In this document: one piece after another, positions 61,966-64,000 of the stretch | How positions within the stretch are numbered: the stretch's first letter is position 1 | Layout of the letters: the number at the start of each line of letters is the position of its first letter | Origin: Anadara kagoshimensis | Lineage: Eukaryota; Mollusca; Bivalvia; Arcoida; Arcidae | Length of the DNA stretch: 64,000 bases | Reading direction: 5' to 3' | Assembly: GCA_021292105.1 (NCBI GenBank) | Contig: CM037870.1 | Location: forward strand, 46,642,576-46,706,575 | Position numbers and translations under genes: made by a program | The notes under the pieces: model-generated | What the model saw: only the letters and a program-made list of their open reading frames with translations | Database searches by the model: none | What the model was told of the DNA's origin: nothing

Positions 61966-62214
61966 AATTTATTAATACCTGACATATAAATTTTATACCA
62001 AGGTCAAGATTGGTTTATTTATATATCCATATGTCATTTCCCATTACTCTGTCAAATTTAAGGTTTTGCAATAAGTCCATGGCCACAAAGACTAGCACAA
62101 CATTCAATCATATTTAGATACAATCAAGTCCCATTGTGAACAAGTCAAATGTACGAGCAATCCCTTAGCAATATGGGTGTCTGTTATGTCCCATAATTTT
62201 AAACAAATCAACGG

Positions 62215-62440
62215 ATTAGTGAAATGGAGTAATAGTGTTTTAAACCCCAATCATGCCTTTTCACTAATACTTAAGTGGTCAGGTCTGAGATCATAGAGGA
62301 AACTGGAGTTCCTTGAAAAAACCCACTGAACTTCAGCAAGCCAAAATGAGAGAAACTTTTTTTACACTAGGATTTGCCAAAGTTTGGTGGTGAAAGATGC
62401 TCTGATCTATACATTTACTTAAACACTTAGGCCTCCTGAG
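62215..62440 (-). mobile_element. SINE family A copy
   Basis: Inverted: tail TAATAGTGTTTTAAACCCC, central AAACCCACTGAACTTCAGC, head end near TAGGCCTCC. Confidence 0.6.
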
Positions 62441-62984
62441 TGGTTAAGTAGTTAGTCTTCAAACCAAAGGTATGTCATTACAGTAGGATAAACATTTCTG
62501 GCCAACAGTGGATTTTTCTTTCTTAATCACAGATCTTATTTAGGACTTGCCCTGGTGCCAGCAGTATAAATTATTACTACATGGAACACAACATCTACAA
62601 ATCAGATAATTGGACTATTTTGATAATCCATGAGTACATGCTACTACTAATATGAAAGTTAACGCAATTAAAAGATTTTCAGAATTCTGGTTTGTAGTTT
62701 GTGGTGAAAGCAACTACAGAGAAGGGTTTGATCTCTTTAAATGCCTTGCCTCTTACCAGATAGTTGGAAGGTTTCTGTCTTTTTTTTCAGGGGCTCATGA
62801 CCTATAACTTTTAGAACATATTAATGTTAAAGACTGACAAAGGGTAAGTCATTACATAACATTGTCCAGATAATTTGTGAAGCTTAGAACAATTCAAACA
62901 ATTCTGTGATACAAGTACATTTATATAAACAAGATTCCAAGCAACAGGCTTTATATGATCCTGTTTCTTGCCTAAAATTGGTTA

Positions 62985-63155
62985 CAGGAAGTGGTAATCC
63001 TTTGGTTTCCAGAGCACCTGGCCTCACTTCTCGGGTTAAAGTTCTGGCGTTTAACTTGATTTTCCAGTTTCAAAGGATTTACTTTGCTTTTGGGATTGTG
63101 ATTCGGACATGGACTAGTACATTTGTGTTTGATTACAAATACATTCCGTAAACAA
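62985..63155 (+). repeat. Dispersed repeat family C, copy 3
   Basis: AGAGCACCTGGCCTCACTTC, ATTTACTTTGCTTTTGGGAT and CGGACATGGACTAGTACATT in the same order as copies 1 and 2. Confidence 0.65.
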
Positions 63156-63894
63156 CATTTTACTGTTATCAAAAGATTTGTTTGATAATAATAATATTAA
63201 TAATAATAAAGACACACTGTTTTATAACATTTTTTATTAATTCATCACTCATTTACAAAATATCACAGTTTGTAAATAAATAAAATATCAGCCTGTATCT
63301 ACCTTTTCAAGTTTTTTATTTTTTTTTAAATTTTCATTTTTTAGAATTAAAAATATAAAGAATACAAAAATTCACACCATAGTGTTTGCTGCAATCAAAT
63401 TACCGATACTTTACATGCCATATTTTGTTAGATTTTAGGTCTGATTATGATGTTTTTTTAACATGTGGGACAACTCTGCCACTGAGGCCACCAGTTGCCA
63501 CTTTGATATATGGCCTCTTAAAAAGGTGGTTCTAACAAAGATGCTTTTTATATATAAAACATTAATTAACATAAATTTGTTGATCTACCATGATTTGTCC
63601 ATGAATAAAATATGATATGTTAATGTGTTGCTGGATTTATCTCCCTTTAATAGCTACACAGATTTTCTTGTTGTACATGTATATTACACGTTGTAATGAC
63701 ATGCTTCTTGCAGACAAATAAATTGTTTAGGTATGTTTAAGAAATAATGTCATAAGTTAAAATAAATGTTCAACAGTATGAGAATACTTATAACTGATGT
63801 CAAAATCTGACATCAATTCCTGTAGATGTCTGAAGTAGCCACAAGATAACATACTTGGCACCACTTAGTTCATATATTGTGGTTTAGTTTGAAA

Positions 63895-64000
63895 ATGGCG
63901 AAAACTTTATTTCAAAATGCTGAACATTATTCATTTGAGACAAGAACCAATTTACGTCTTTTAGTATTGATCTCGAAATCTCTGTCAGTTGACCACTTTA
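63895..64000 (+). other. Open frame at the right edge, possible first exon
   Basis: ATG in a good context (AAAATGGCG) followed by 35 codons open to the window end, MAKTLFQNAEHYSFETRTNL then RLLVLISKSLSVDHF. I do not recognise it. It may be the start of a plus-strand gene continuing beyond 64000, or chance. Confidence 0.3.

Larger units (their letters stand above)
59790..63890. other. No gene seen; repeats only
   Basis: Apart from the degenerate array, one SINE, and one family C repeat I see no coding signal. Open frames here (59826-60128, 60433-60660, 62906-63151) have no recognisable features, and the last overlaps the family C repeat. Confidence 0.65.

Overview
The window is AT-rich, intron-dense animal DNA, most likely from a bivalve mollusc. 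The protein-coding content is conserved animal genes cut into many small GT..AG exons. The introns carry tRNA-derived SINEs, small DNA transposons and repeat families that resemble ones I know from bivalve genomes. No bacterial operons, CRISPR arrays, rRNA genes or intact tRNA genes are visible. The exon models below were built by eye from splice signals, reading phase and remembered protein families. No alignment or database search was run.

Layout. (1) Positions 1-5358, minus strand: the first eight coding exons of ABCF3, an ABC-F ATPase linked to translation; the gene runs off the left edge. (2) About 5359-5824: a short divergent promoter region with a probable non-coding first exon for the next gene. 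(3) Positions 6253-34063, plus strand: PIK3R4/VPS15, 34 coding exons that join without a break into about 1360 residues (pseudokinase-like domain, HEAT repeats, WD40 propeller), with a poly(A) signal at 34990. (4) About 35016-39110: repeat-rich intergenic DNA. (5) Positions 39111-48095, minus strand, with possible extra 5' exons out to 59745: a TTLL10-like tubulin glycylase. (6) About 49-64 kb: mostly simple repeats, minisatellites, a pogo-like element and a degenerate tandem array, then a short open frame at the right edge.

ABCF3 (translation), VPS15 (autophagy and endosomal PI3P) and TTLL10 (axonemal tubulin glycylation) have no obvious joint pathway. The first two share an intergenic promoter region.

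The most unusual signal is a repeated type of event. At three exons (two in PIK3R4, one in TTLL10) the 3' part of an exon, together with its 5' splice site, is duplicated in tandem just downstream. In PIK3R4 exon 33 the copy differs from the functional exon at 12 sites across 46 codons and every difference is silent. In TTLL10 the half-exon is present about six times, with the copies nearest the exon best preserved. A non-autonomous hAT element lies 11 bp beyond a PIK3R4 exon, and a pogo-like element sits inside a minisatellite.
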